Shown: positions 1-9,047, numbered from the stretch's first letter. The stretch: DNA of 64,000 nt from FEN-1219 sp964503125 (GCA_964503125.1 CAZCZE010000039.1:124001-188000), one strand, 5' to 3'. The notes: a model not told the origin generated them from the letters alone. Numbers and translations are program-made.

Positions 1-1230
1 CAAGCCGAGCGTCACGAGACCCTCGAAGTCCGCCGTGTTGGCGGCGACCAAGAGATCCTGCGGCAGCAGGCGCGACGGGCACACCACCGCGCACTCGCCG
101 CAGCGGATGCACGGCCATTCGTGAGTCTCGGTGCGGACCTCGCTCGCCGTGGCCGCGATGACGCAGTTGATCGCCTTCGTCACGGGCACGTTGTCGTCCG
201 GCAGCGCGTAGCCCATCATGCTGCCGCCCGCGATGAGGCGCACGACGCCGTCGTTATAGCCGCCGCAGAGCGCGATGAGCTCGGCGATCGGCGTGCCGAT
301 CGGCGCCTCGACGTTCTGCGGCGTGTGTACGCCGCCGCCCGTGACCGTCACGACGCGTGCGAGCAGCGGCTCCTGCGCCGCGCGCAAGCGGTGCACCGCG
401 AATGCCGTACCCACGTTTTGGCAGACATAGCCGAACTCGCTGGGATACCGGCCGCTCGGCACTTCCTCGCCCGTCAGGAGCTCGACGAGCTGTTTCTCGC
501 CGCCGGCCGGGTAGATCGTAGGCACCTCGGCGAGCTTGAGCCGCGGGTCCTCGACCTGCTGCGCGGCGGCCTCGATGGCCTCCATGGCCTGCGGCTTGTC
601 GCGCTCGATGGCGATGATGCAGCGCGGTGCGGCGAGCACGTCGGTCAGCAGCAGCGCGCCCGCGACGATCTCGGCTGCGTTCTCGCGCATGAGCATGTCG
701 TCGCAGCTGATGTAGGGCTCGCACTCGGCGCCGTTGACGATGAGCGTCTTACAGGGCACGGGTGTCGCGAGCTTGTCGGCCGTGGGGTAGACGGCGCCGC
801 CGAGTCCGACGATGCCGGCGGCGCGGATGGCTTCGCGCTGTGCGGCCGCGTCGTCGGGCCAACGCGGCGCATCCTGCGCGGCAATGCCTTCGTCGCGGCC
901 GTCGGTGTCGATGACGATGCACGGCGAGCTTTGCACGCCGTTGCCGCCGAGCACGGCACGCTCCTCGATGGCACGCACTAATCCTGAGCTCGAAGCGTGC
1001 AGGGCGGCCGACGGCGCGGCCGCGGCGGCACGAGCCACGAGTTGGCCCTTGCGAACGCGGTCGCCGACTGCGACGACCGGTTCAGCGGGGTGGCCGCGAT
1101 GTTGCCGCAGGGCCAGCACGAGCTTCGTCGGCACGAAGCCACGGCGAATGGGCGTCGCGGTCGAAGCGGCTTTGTTTGCGGGCAGCAGAATGCCGCCGCT
1201 TAAGTGCTGCTCGAAAACGTAGTCGACCAT
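1..1230 (-). CDS. rnfC: RnfC, electron transport complex subunit C (3' end beyond the window)
   Basis: Membrane-associated Fe-S/flavin subunit of the Rnf (Rsx) complex, which passes electrons between NADH and ferredoxin coupled to ion movement. The minus-strand frame is open for 410 codons from an ATG at 1230 to the edge. It begins MVDYVFEQHLSGGILLP, has the Rnf/Nqo1 NADH-binding region (GLGGAVYPTADKLATP, VNGAECEPYISCDD), and near the edge the ferredoxin motif WPCIRCGECAVVCPSR. RnfC normally has a second such motif, which would lie beyond the window. It follows rnfA by 8 bases, so the two are co-transcribed. The usual rnfB gene is not between them. Confidence 0.93.
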   Translation of the reverse strand, partial: MVDYVFEQHLSGGILLPANKAASTATPIRRGFVPTKLVLALRQHRGHPAEPVVAVGDRVRKGQLVARAAAAAPSAALHASSSGLVRAIEERAVLGGNGVQSSPCIVIDTDGRDEGIAAQDAPRWPDDAAAQREAIRAAGIVGLGGAVYPTADKLATPVPCKTLIVNGAECEPYISCDDMLMRENAAEIVAGALLLTDVLAAPRCIIAIERDKPQAMEAIEAAAQQVEDPRLKLAEVPTIYPAGGEKQLVELLTGEEVPSGRYPSEFGYVCQNVGTAFAVHRLRAAQEPLLARVVTVTGGGVHTPQNVEAPIGTPIAELIALCGGYNDGVVRLIAGGSMMGYALPDDNVPVTKAINCVIAATASEVRTETHEWPCIRCGECAVVCPSRLLPQDLLVAANTADFEGLVTLGL

Positions 1231-1238
1231 GGTGGGGC

Positions 1239-1820
1239 TCAGAGCCTGGCGAAGCCCGAGAAGGCCATGAACGCGAGCGCGAGGATGCCGGCCGTCACGA
1301 AGGCGATCGACGCGCCGCGGAACGCAACCGGCACGTCGGCGTAAACGAGCCGCTCGCGTAGGCCCGCAAACAGCGCGAGCGCGAGCGCAAAACCGAGCGC
1401 CGCGCCGACCCCGTAGAACAGCGCCGCGACGAAGCTGCGGCTCGCGGTCGCGTTGATGAGCGCGAGGCCGAGCACGGCACAGTTGGTCGCGACGAGCGGG
1501 ATGTAGAGGCCGAGCACGCGCTGGAGCACCGGCGCGAAACGGCGGATCGCGAGGTCCGTGAGGCCGACGACGACGCCTGTCGCGATCAGGAACGCGAACA
1601 GCCGCAGATATTCGAGCTCGTAGGGCCGCAACAGGTAACGGTCGACGAGCTGCGTCGCGCCGGCCGTGATCGTGAGCACGAGCCCCGTCGCGAGCCCCAT
1701 ACCGATCGCGCCTTCGACGCGCTGCGAGCCGCTGACGAACGGGCAGACGCCGAGGAACTGCACGAGCACGAAGTTGTTGACGAGAGCGGCACCGAGCGCT
1801 ATGGCCAAGAGCTCGCTCAT
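1239..1820 (-). CDS. rnfA: RnfA, electron transport complex subunit A
   Basis: Integral membrane subunit of the Rnf/Rsx electron-transfer complex. It has 193 residues, the usual family length, with about six hydrophobic helices. The two conserved half-motifs of RnfA/RnfE proteins are present: NNFVLVQFLGVCPFV near the N-terminus and VATNCAVLGLALI in the middle. Their cysteines are known from family structures to hold a Fe-S cluster in the membrane. The ATG at 1820 directly follows the metG stop codon, so the gene is probably translated from a metG-rnfA-rnfC message. Confidence 0.95.
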   Translation of the reverse strand: MSELLAIALGAALVNNFVLVQFLGVCPFVSGSQRVEGAIGMGLATGLVLTITAGATQLVDRYLLRPYELEYLRLFAFLIATGVVVGLTDLAIRRFAPVLQRVLGLYIPLVATNCAVLGLALINATASRSFVAALFYGVGAALGFALALALFAGLRERLVYADVPVAFRGASIAFVTAGILALAFMAFSGFARL

Positions 1821-3836
1821 CTAGCTGACCTTCATGCCCGGTTTGGCCCCGGAGTCGGGGCTCAGGAGAAAGATGCCGGGCTCGTCGCCGCTCGCCGCGA
1901 GCACCATGCCCTGCGAGACACCGAAGCGCATCTTGCGCGGCGCGAGATTGGCCACGAGCACGACGAGTCGGTCGGCGAGCGCCGCGGGTTCGTAGGAGCT
2001 GCGAATCCCCGAGAACACGGTGCGCTGCTCATTGCCGACGTCGAGCGTGAGCTTGAGCAACTTGTCGGCGCCCTCGACGTACGCGGCTTCGACGATGCGC
2101 GCCACGCGCAGCTCGGTCCTCTGGAATTGCGCGAGGTCGATCTCGCCGTTCGCTGCGGCAGCGGGTGCTGTTATCGTCACTGTAGTCACGGTTGGGGTCT
2201 CCGCGGTCGGGTTGACGATGGCTTCGATGGTGGCCGGCTCGACGCGCGTGAGCAGCGCCTCGAACTTCGCGATCGGGGTGCCGAGCAGCGGCACCGCGGC
2301 GGACTGCCAGTCGAGCTCGGCGCCGCCGAACAGCTTCTCGGCGCGCGCGGCGAGCGCCGGCACGATGGGCTTCAAATAGACGACGAGCGCGCGGAACAGG
2401 TTGAGCCCCACGGTGCAGACGGCCGCGATCTCGGCCGCGGCGGCCGGGTTCTTGGCCAGAATCCAAGGCTTGCGCTCGTCGATGTACTGGTTGGCGCGGT
2501 CCGCGAGCGCCATGATCTTGCGCACGGCGCGCGCGAACTCGCGCTGCTCGAAGTCCGCCGCGAGATCGTCCGCGGCCGCCGCGAAGCCGGCGTAGAGCGC
2601 GGGCTCGGCGAGCTCGTTCGCCAGCCGGCCGCCGCCCTGTTTGTGAATGAAGCCGGCGCAGCGGCTCGCGATGTTGACGAGCTTGCCGACGAGATCGGCG
2701 TTGACCTTCACGACGAAGTCGGCGAGGTTCAAGTCGAGATCGTCGATCGTCGAGCCGAGCTTCGCTGCGTAGTAGTAGCGCAGATAGTCGGGGTCGACTT
2801 TGGCCGCGAAAGTGCCGGCCGTGATGAAGTTGCCGCGGCGCTTCGAGATCTTCTGCCCATCCACGGTCACGTGGCCGTGCACGAACAACCCGCTCGGCGT
2901 GCGATAGCTCGCGCCCGAGAGCATCGCGGGCCAGAACAGCGCGTGGAAGTACGGGATGTCCTTGCCGATGAAGTGATAGAGCTCGTGACGGCTGTCGGCG
3001 CCCCAGAACTCGTCAAAATCTACACCTAAGCGACGGCACAGATTCAGGAAGCTCGCCATGTAGCCGATCGGTGCGTCGAACCACACGTAGAAGAACTTGT
3101 CGCGCTCGCCGGGAATGCGAAAGCCGAAGTAGGGTGCGTCGCGCGAGATGTCCCAGTCCTTGAGTCCCGTCTTGAACCACTCGTCGAGCTTGCGCGCGAG
3201 CACGGTGTCGACGTGGGCCTCCACCCAGTTTCGTAGCTCGGCCTCGAAGGCGCTGAGCTTCAAGAACAGGTGCTCGGACTCGCGTACGGTCGGGGCGGTG
3301 CCCGACACCGTGGACACGGCATCCTTGAGGTCGAGCGGCGAATACGTTGCGCCGCAGTTTTCGCACGAGTCGCCGTACTGATCGGGCTTGCTGCAGACGG
3401 GGCAGGTGCCGCGCACGTAGCGGTCCGGCAAGAACATCTGCCGGGCTTCGTCATAGGCTTGCTTGATCTTCTTGCGGTCGATGAAACCGCCGGCCTTGAG
3501 GCGCCGATAGATCTCGGTCGTGAGCTCCTCGTTCTCGGGCGAGTGCGTGGTCAGGTAGTTGTCGACGCTGATGCGATACGTCGCGAAGTCGCGCGCGTGC
3601 TCGGCGCTGACGCGCTCGATGAGCGTTTCAGGCGCGATGCCTTCGCGTTCGGCTTGAAGCATTGTCGGCGTGCCGTGGGCGTCGCTCGCGCACACGTAAA
3701 AGCAGCGAGCGCCGCGCAGCCGCTGGAAGCGCACCCAGATGTCGGTCTGGATGTACCCCAGCATGTGGCCCAGGTGCAGCGAGTTATTCGCGTACGGCAG
3801 GGCGCTCGTGACGAGGATGGTGCGCGTGACGCTCAA
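1821..3836 (-). CDS. metG: Methionyl-tRNA synthetase
   Basis: Charges tRNA-Met with methionine in the cytoplasm. The class I signature is seen as HLGH near residue 23 and KISKRRG in the KMSKS position. A zinc knuckle reads CPVCSKPDQYGDSCENC. The last ~110 residues (from IDLAQFQRTELRVARIVEA) form the C-terminal tRNA-binding/dimerisation domain of long MetG proteins. I prefer the TTG at 3836 (MSVTRTILVTSALPYANNS, 671 residues) because it matches where homologues begin and has GGAG ten bases upstream. Another TTG at 3854 would add six residues. The gene is followed immediately by rnfA. Confidence 0.96.
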   Translation of the reverse strand: MSVTRTILVTSALPYANNSLHLGHMLGYIQTDIWVRFQRLRGARCFYVCASDAHGTPTMLQAEREGIAPETLIERVSAEHARDFATYRISVDNYLTTHSPENEELTTEIYRRLKAGGFIDRKKIKQAYDEARQMFLPDRYVRGTCPVCSKPDQYGDSCENCGATYSPLDLKDAVSTVSGTAPTVRESEHLFLKLSAFEAELRNWVEAHVDTVLARKLDEWFKTGLKDWDISRDAPYFGFRIPGERDKFFYVWFDAPIGYMASFLNLCRRLGVDFDEFWGADSRHELYHFIGKDIPYFHALFWPAMLSGASYRTPSGLFVHGHVTVDGQKISKRRGNFITAGTFAAKVDPDYLRYYYAAKLGSTIDDLDLNLADFVVKVNADLVGKLVNIASRCAGFIHKQGGGRLANELAEPALYAGFAAAADDLAADFEQREFARAVRKIMALADRANQYIDERKPWILAKNPAAAAEIAAVCTVGLNLFRALVVYLKPIVPALAARAEKLFGGAELDWQSAAVPLLGTPIAKFEALLTRVEPATIEAIVNPTAETPTVTTVTITAPAAAANGEIDLAQFQRTELRVARIVEAAYVEGADKLLKLTLDVGNEQRTVFSGIRSSYEPAALADRLVVLVANLAPRKMRFGVSQGMVLAASGDEPGIFLLSPDSGAKPGMKVS

Positions 3837-3861
3837 AACTGGCGGGCTCCGCAAGGTGAGG

Positions 3862-3882
3862 GGGCAGCGTCCGTTGCTGCCC
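3862..3882. repeat. Short inverted repeat upstream of metG
   Basis: GGGCAGC and GCTGCCC (7 bp) are separated by a 7-base loop. It lies between the tandem repeat array and the metG start. It has no T-run, so it is not an obvious terminator. It may belong to the same repeat family, since it shares the GGGCA...TGCCC flavour. Confidence 0.5.
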
Positions 3883-3897
3883 GCGGGCCATTATGCC

Positions 3898-4041
3898 GCG
3901 GGCAGGGATGCCCGCGGTAGAGCAACGCAAGGAGCAGTTGCCGACGCGGGCAGGGATGCCCGCGATAGAGCAACGCAAGGAGCAGTTGCCGACGCGGGCA
4001 GGGATGCCCGCGGTAGAGCAACGCAAGGAGCAGTTGCCGCG
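3898..4041. repeat. Three tandem copies of a 48-bp palindromic repeat
   Basis: Units begin at 3898, 3946 and 3994 with an exact 48-base period. Each opens with the hairpin GCGGGCAGGGATGCCCGC (7-bp stem, 4-base loop) and ends with AGCAACGCAAGGAGCAGTTG. The copies differ at about one base (GCGGTAG versus GCGATAG). The array fills the gap between the stop of the PilT-like gene (4073) and metG. A fourth copy occurs at about 25038-25085, so this is a dispersed element, resembling REP/BIME repeats more than a simple local duplication. Confidence 0.9.
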
Positions 4042-4072
4042 AGCAATTGCCGGCATCGGCGCGGCGGCGAGG

Positions 4073-5131
4073 TCAGGCGTCTTTGACGTGCTCGAACTTC
4101 GCTTTGTCGTAGGCGTTGAGGTACGCCTCTTCGCCGCTGATCGTACCGTCGTCGTAGAGCTTCTTGAGCGAGCTGTCCATCGTGCACATGCCTTCGCGGC
4201 CGCTCGACTGCATGACGTTCTCGAGTTGCTCGAGCTTGCCTTGGCGAATGAGGTTGGCCGCGGCGGACGTATTGATGAGGATCTCGAGCGCGACGCACCG
4301 GCCCGTGCCGTCTTTCTTCTTGATGAGCTGCTGCGACACGATGCCGCGCAGCGATGTGGAGAGCATGTTGCGGACGTGATCCTGCTTGTCGGATGGGAAG
4401 ATGTTGACGACGCGGTCGATGGTCGGGGCTGCGCCGTTCGTGTGCAGCGTGCCCATGACGAGCACGCCCATCTCGGCCGCGGTCATTGCAATGCTCATGG
4501 TCTCGAGGTCGCGGAGCTCGCCGACGAGGATGGCGTCGGGATCCTCGCGCAACGCCGAGTGCAGGGCGTTCGCGAACGACGGGCTGTGCACGCCGACCTC
4601 GCGCTGGCTCATGAGGCAGAGCTTGCGCTCGTGGACGAACTCGATGGGGTCCTCGATGGTGAGTATGTGACCCTTCTCGCGGCTGTTGATGGCATCCACC
4701 ACGGCCGCGAGCGTCGTCGACTTGCCCGAGCCCGTCTTGCCAGTGACGAGGATGAGGCCGCGTTGCGCCGTGGAAAGCTCGTGCAGCGCTTTCGGCATCT
4801 TGAGCTCGTCGAGCGACAAGCATTTCGAGGGGATGCCTCGAAACACTGCGCCGATGCCGTTGAGATGGCGGAAGACGTTGACGCGAAAGCGGGCGACTTC
4901 GGGGATCGAGTGCGCAAAGTCGGCCGAGTCGTGCTTGTTGAACTGGTCGGTCGCCTGCTCCGACATGATCCCGAAGAGCTCCGCCTTGAGCTCCTCGGGG
5001 TCGAGGCGTTGATTGTCGAGCGTGATGAGGTCGCCGTGCACGCGCATGCGCGGCGGGTCGCCCGCGATCACGTGGAGGTCGGAGCCTTTGCGCATGTACA
5101 TGCTTTGCAGGAACTCATTGATCAACGACAT
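4073..5131 (-). CDS. PilT-family type IV pilus retraction ATPase (second paralogue)
   Basis: Hexameric secretion ATPase of the PilT/PilU family, expected to drive pilus disassembly at the inner membrane. It has 352 residues from the ATG at 5131, which has GGGAG six bases upstream. Motifs: Walker A GKTGSGKSTT, Asp box TIEDPIEFVHERK, Walker B region AILVGELRDLETMSIAMTAAE, His box MGTLHTNGA. The GELRD form resembles PilT rather than classical PilU (GEVRS), so it may be a PilT paralogue or a diverged PilU. The start lies 13 bases after the stop of the first PilT-like gene. A longer in-frame extension to 5281 is low-complexity shadow and is rejected. Confidence 0.88.
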   Translation of the reverse strand: MSLINEFLQSMYMRKGSDLHVIAGDPPRMRVHGDLITLDNQRLDPEELKAELFGIMSEQATDQFNKHDSADFAHSIPEVARFRVNVFRHLNGIGAVFRGIPSKCLSLDELKMPKALHELSTAQRGLILVTGKTGSGKSTTLAAVVDAINSREKGHILTIEDPIEFVHERKLCLMSQREVGVHSPSFANALHSALREDPDAILVGELRDLETMSIAMTAAEMGVLVMGTLHTNGAAPTIDRVVNIFPSDKQDHVRNMLSTSLRGIVSQQLIKKKDGTGRCVALEILINTSAAANLIRQGKLEQLENVMQSSGREGMCTMDSSLKKLYDDGTISGEEAYLNAYDKAKFEHVKDA

Positions 5132-5144
5132 CGTGCGCTCCCGC

Positions 5145-6296
5145 TCAGGCCGTGCCCGTGCTGGTGCTCTTGCCGGCGGCCGCGCCGGCGGGCGCGGCGG
5201 TGCTGCCGGTCGTGCTCGTGCCGCTCGGCAGCACGGTGGTATCGGTGACGAAGCGCTCGAACTTCTTGCGATCCGTTGCATAGCGATACGCGTCGTCGGG
5301 ATCGATGAGCTTGGCGGTGAGCGCGTTCAAGAGAGCCTGGTCCATGAGCTGCATCCCCTGCTCTTTGCCCGTTTGTAGCTGGGCCGGAATTTGGTGCGTC
5401 TGCTCGGTTTGGATGAGCTTCGCGATTGCGCGGTTCATGACCATGATCTCGAGAACGGCGCGCCGGCTGCGGCCGTCCGGCGTCTTGATGAGGTTCTGCG
5501 TCACGACGGCGTGCAGGCTGTTGGCGAGGAAGCTCTTCGTCTGCTCGCGCTGCTCGCCGGGCAGCGCGTCGATGATGCGGTCGATGGACTTCACGGCGCT
5601 CGTGGTGTGCAACGTGCCGAGCACGAGGTGGCCCGTCTCGGCGGCCGTCATGGCCATGCTGATCGTTTCGCCGTCGCGCAGCTCGCCGACGAGGATGACG
5701 TCGGGATCCTCACGCAAGCTGGCGCGCACGCCCTCGGCGAAGCTCGGAATGTGGGTGCCGAGCTCGCGTTGGATGACCTGGCTGCGCTTGCTGCTGTGCA
5801 CGAACTCGATCGGATCCTCGAGGCTGATGATGTTGGAGTTGCTCGTGGTGTTGATGTGGTCGATCATCGCCGCGAGCGTCGTCGACTTGCCCGTGCCCGT
5901 CGAGCCCGTGACGAGCACCATGCCTTGTTGTAGGTCGCAGAACTTCTGCAGGATCGGCGGCACCCCGAGGCTATCGAGGGTCGGCACCACGCTCGGGATG
6001 TTGCGGAACGTAGCGCCGACGCCCGTCGCCTTGTGAAAGACGTTGACGCGGAAACGGCCGCCGTCGCCGCTGACGTAGGAAAAATCGATGTCGTGCTTTT
6101 GCCGGAAGCGCTGCCGCTGCGAGTCCGTCAGGATCTCTTCGACGTAGCCCTCGAGCTCGGTGTCGCCGAGATCGCGGAACTTGATCGGCATGAGGTCGCC
6201 GTGCAGGCGCAACATCGGCGGCACGCCGACGGCCAGATGAATGTCCGAGCAACCTTGCGCGAGGCCGAGCTTCAAGAATGCGTCGATACGCGCCAT
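5145..6296 (-). CDS. PilT-family type IV pilus retraction ATPase (first paralogue)
   Basis: Cytoplasmic motor ATPase of the PilT family, 383 residues. It begins MARIDAFLKLGLAQGCSDIHLAVG, the usual PilT N-terminal domain. Motifs are Walker A GSTGTGKSTT, SLEDPIEFVHSSK, the Walker B region VILVGELRDGETISMAMTAAE, and LGTLHTTSAVKSIDRII. The C-terminus has the typical LQTGKEQGMQLMDQAL helix, followed by a Ser/Thr/Ala/Gly-rich tail of about 30 residues ending SGTSTTGSTAA...GKSTSTGTA. The tail is longer than in most PilT proteins and could be a flexible or modified segment. The gene starts 7 bases after the kinase stop codon, forming an operon with it. Confidence 0.9.
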   Translation of the reverse strand: MARIDAFLKLGLAQGCSDIHLAVGVPPMLRLHGDLMPIKFRDLGDTELEGYVEEILTDSQRQRFRQKHDIDFSYVSGDGGRFRVNVFHKATGVGATFRNIPSVVPTLDSLGVPPILQKFCDLQQGMVLVTGSTGTGKSTTLAAMIDHINTTSNSNIISLEDPIEFVHSSKRSQVIQRELGTHIPSFAEGVRASLREDPDVILVGELRDGETISMAMTAAETGHLVLGTLHTTSAVKSIDRIIDALPGEQREQTKSFLANSLHAVVTQNLIKTPDGRSRRAVLEIMVMNRAIAKLIQTEQTHQIPAQLQTGKEQGMQLMDQALLNALTAKLIDPDDAYRYATDRKKFERFVTDTTVLPSGTSTTGSTAAPAGAAAGKSTSTGTA

Positions 6297-6303
6297 GAGC
6301 GAC

Positions 6304-8796
6304 CTACCGGACCGCCGCCGCCGCCGCTTCGAGCGCGACGCGCAATTCTTCCATCGAGGCGTGACGCTTCAATTTGTCCACCTGCATCGTTCGTGTGACG
6401 ACGTCCGCGAGCTCGCGCGGGACCTTCGGATTCGCCTCGTTGAGCGGCTGCGCCTTGCCTTGCACGTGCTGATACATGACCGACATGTGATCGCCGCGGC
6501 TGTAGGGCGGGTTGCCGGCTAGCATCTCGTACATGATGACGCCGAGGCTATAGATGTCGGCGCGCTCGTCGACTTTCTTGCCGAGAATTTGCTCGGGCGC
6601 CATGTACTTCGGCGAGCCTATGACGTAGCCCGTCTTCGTGAGCTGGGTGTCGCCGCTCTTCGCGGCCGCGGCGACGCCGAAGTCCACGATTTTGAGGAGC
6701 CCTGTGTCGTTGATGAGGATGTTCGCAGGCTTCAGGTCGCGGTGAATGATGCCTTGCTGGTGCGCGACGCTCATGCCCACGCAGATGTCCATGCCGTAGC
6801 CCAACGCCTTTTTCGGCGGCATGGGCTTCTCGTTGGCGATCTCGGTGCCGAGCGTGTGCGACGGAAAATACTCCATCGAGATTGCGTAGCTGCCGCCGAC
6901 GTACAAGAAGTCGTAGATGCGGATGACGTTCTTGTGCGTGATGCGGCGCGAATAACGCAGCTCGTGCACGAAGCGCTTCAGCATCTCCTCGTCGGAAGAG
7001 ACGTTGGCATTCAAGAACTTCAATATCAGGCGCTCCTCGACGACGGTGTCCTCGACGAGCACGACGGTGCCGAACGCACCTTTGCCGATCTTCTGGATGT
7101 ACTTGTAGCGCCCCTCGATCATGTCGCCGTTTTGCAGCGCGTTCAGGTCGAAAGACGGGGCTTCGGGCGGCGGCGGCGCGGGCGCGGCGTCCCCGGGTCC
7201 TTCTATGAGCAGCGTGCGGGCAGTCGAGGTCGCCGCGGCCGAGGGCGCTGGAGCGGGGCGCGTCGGGCGTGCCTGCGTCGAGCCCGGCAAGGGAGCGGGC
7301 GCGGGAGTGGGTGAGGTTACGACGCTGCCGCCGGCCAGCGTGGTCGTGCTGACAAACCGCCCGCTCGGCGAGAGCCGGCCGTCGAGCTTCTGCAGCGCCT
7401 TGGCGACGGCACGCGAGACTGTCTCGTCCGTGCCTTGAGCGCTTTGTTGCAGGTAAGGCCGCACGGCTTCGGCCTGCTGCTCGCCCGCGAGCTGCGCGAC
7501 CGCGCCGATCGCGGCGACTCGCACCTCTTTCTCTGGCCGTTGGAGGTAGGGCAGGATCTTGTCGAGGATCTTATGGCTGCCGAGCCGGCCCGCGGCAGCG
7601 ATGGCGACGGGCAGCGAACGGTTGTTCTTGGCCATCATCTCGAGCAACGCCGGCAGCGCCTTCGCGTCGCCGATCTCGGCGAGCGCGTCGGCGGCGCGCT
7701 CGCTGACCCACCAGTCCTTGTCGCGCGTCGCCTCCGTGAGCTTGTCGACGGCACGTTTGTCGCGGCAGACCACGAGTATCTCGATGGCCGCCCGGCGGAT
7801 ATTCTCGTCCTTGTCCTTGATGAGGTCGAGCACGGCATCGACGACGCGCGGGCCGCCGATGCGCGCCAGGGCGTCGGAGGCGCGCGAGCGCACCCACCAG
7901 TCCTCGTCGGCGACGGCTTCGAGCAGATACTTGATGCTGTGCGTCGTGCCGATCGCATTCAAGATCTCGACGGCCGCCCGGCGGCTGAACTCGTTCTCGG
8001 CTTTGAGCGCGGGGATCAGGTACTTCGCCGTCTCGGGGTGATTGAGCTGGATGACCGCGTCGACGGCTTTGTTCATGACTTCGAGGTCGGGGTCGAGCAG
8101 CAACCCCGCGATCAGGCCGACTTCGACGGCCGTTTTCGAGCGCACGACGCCCGCGAGCGCCGCGCCGCGCACGAGCTTGTTGCCGTCCTTGAGCGCTTCC
8201 TGGAGCGCTTTGTTGACGTCGGGGCGATCGAACCGCGACAGCACGTTGATGAGGTGGGTCTTGACGAGCGGATCCTTGCCGTCCATGCGCGCGAGGAGAT
8301 CGGGAACCATTTCCTCGGTCGTCGCCTCGTCGATGAGCTTGAAGACGGCGGCCTTCTCGCTGGGTTGCAAGAAATAGATCTGGCCCAGGAGCTGGCGAAT
8401 GTTGAGTCGCTCCTTGTGCGCTTGCAGCACCTCGATGATCGCGGCTTTCGAGTACTCGTCCTCGCCGAGCAGGTCGACGAGCCGGTTGACGTTGTAGCGC
8501 TTGTTGCTCGACAGGGCCCAGGCCGTGCCGGACACCGTGCGCGGGTCGTGGTCGGCGAGCCCGCGTGTCACGAGCGGCAGCGTCTTGTCGCTGATGAGGG
8601 CGTTCAAGAGCTCGACGTACTCGACCGTCTGGCGTTTGTCGGCGGACGCCAGGGCTTCGAGGATCTTAGGAACGGCCCCCGTGCCGAGTTTGCCGAGCTT
8701 CTGGAAGGCCTTCTTGGCACTCGCCGAGGTGGGGTCCGCCTCCTCGCGAATCTGCGCAATGAGCCGATCGGCCTGTAGGGAAGTTATGAAGTTCAT
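6304..8796 (-). CDS. HEAT-repeat Ser/Thr protein kinase
   Basis: Eukaryotic-type (Hanks) protein kinase fused to a long helical repeat scaffold; 830 residues from the ATG at 8796 (MNFITSLQADRL). Residues about 1-470 are tandem HEAT/PBS-lyase-like repeats with recurring WWVRSRASDALARIG-type units. About 470-560 is a Pro/Ala/Thr-rich linker. The kinase domain occupies about 564-830 and looks active: Gly loop GKGAFG, Lys in LILKFLN, HRDLKPAN, DFG and APE. No transmembrane segment is seen. It is first in an operon with two PilT-like ATPases, which suggests (inference) that it senses or phosphorylates part of the type IV pilus machinery. A TTG 41 codons upstream is open but unconvincing. Confidence 0.9.
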   Translation of the reverse strand: MNFITSLQADRLIAQIREEADPTSASAKKAFQKLGKLGTGAVPKILEALASADKRQTVEYVELLNALISDKTLPLVTRGLADHDPRTVSGTAWALSSNKRYNVNRLVDLLGEDEYSKAAIIEVLQAHKERLNIRQLLGQIYFLQPSEKAAVFKLIDEATTEEMVPDLLARMDGKDPLVKTHLINVLSRFDRPDVNKALQEALKDGNKLVRGAALAGVVRSKTAVEVGLIAGLLLDPDLEVMNKAVDAVIQLNHPETAKYLIPALKAENEFSRRAAVEILNAIGTTHSIKYLLEAVADEDWWVRSRASDALARIGGPRVVDAVLDLIKDKDENIRRAAIEILVVCRDKRAVDKLTEATRDKDWWVSERAADALAEIGDAKALPALLEMMAKNNRSLPVAIAAAGRLGSHKILDKILPYLQRPEKEVRVAAIGAVAQLAGEQQAEAVRPYLQQSAQGTDETVSRAVAKALQKLDGRLSPSGRFVSTTTLAGGSVVTSPTPAPAPLPGSTQARPTRPAPAPSAAATSTARTLLIEGPGDAAPAPPPPEAPSFDLNALQNGDMIEGRYKYIQKIGKGAFGTVVLVEDTVVEERLILKFLNANVSSDEEMLKRFVHELRYSRRITHKNVIRIYDFLYVGGSYAISMEYFPSHTLGTEIANEKPMPPKKALGYGMDICVGMSVAHQQGIIHRDLKPANILINDTGLLKIVDFGVAAAAKSGDTQLTKTGYVIGSPKYMAPEQILGKKVDERADIYSLGVIMYEMLAGNPPYSRGDHMSVMYQHVQGKAQPLNEANPKVPRELADVVTRTMQVDKLKRHASMEELRVALEAAAAAVR

Positions 8797-9047
8797 CGGC
8801 CTCGCAGATTCGATCGATACAGGCGTTCCAGGGACGGCGAAATATGGCTCAATGACCGCAGCATCCCGGCCGTCCACGAGGCCAGGTATCGAACATAATG
8901 GTGCTTCCCACCGGGGCAATTATGCCACACGGTTTTTGCCTAAATGTAACGTGCATCACAGGTTTAAGGCGCTCGTTCGAGTCGTTTCTGCGACCGGCGG
9001 CCCGGCTGCATTAGGTTACAATCGCCGCCTTTCGCGGGCCGCCCTTC
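8797..9047. other. Divergent intergenic region between the kinase operon and mrp
   Basis: 251 bases holding the promoters of both divergent units. GTTACAATCGCC at 9015-9026 carries a TACAAT -10-like box about 25 bases before the mrp start. On the minus strand, GGCATAATTGCC around 8918-8929 could serve the kinase operon. No convincing -35 elements, repeats or small genes were seen. Confidence 0.4.

Noticed and set aside
3898..4041. Possible CRISPR array
   Set aside because: The 48-base units are repeats end to end without unique spacers, and no cas genes are near.
5132..5281. 50-residue N-terminal extension of the second PilT-like protein
   Set aside because: The segment is Pro/Ala/Arg low complexity overlapping the preceding gene, and the ATG at 5131 has a good ribosome site.
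7435..8778. 447-codon open frame antisense to the HEAT-repeat kinase
   Set aside because: Mirrors the HEAT-repeat coding; no domain, no ribosome site.
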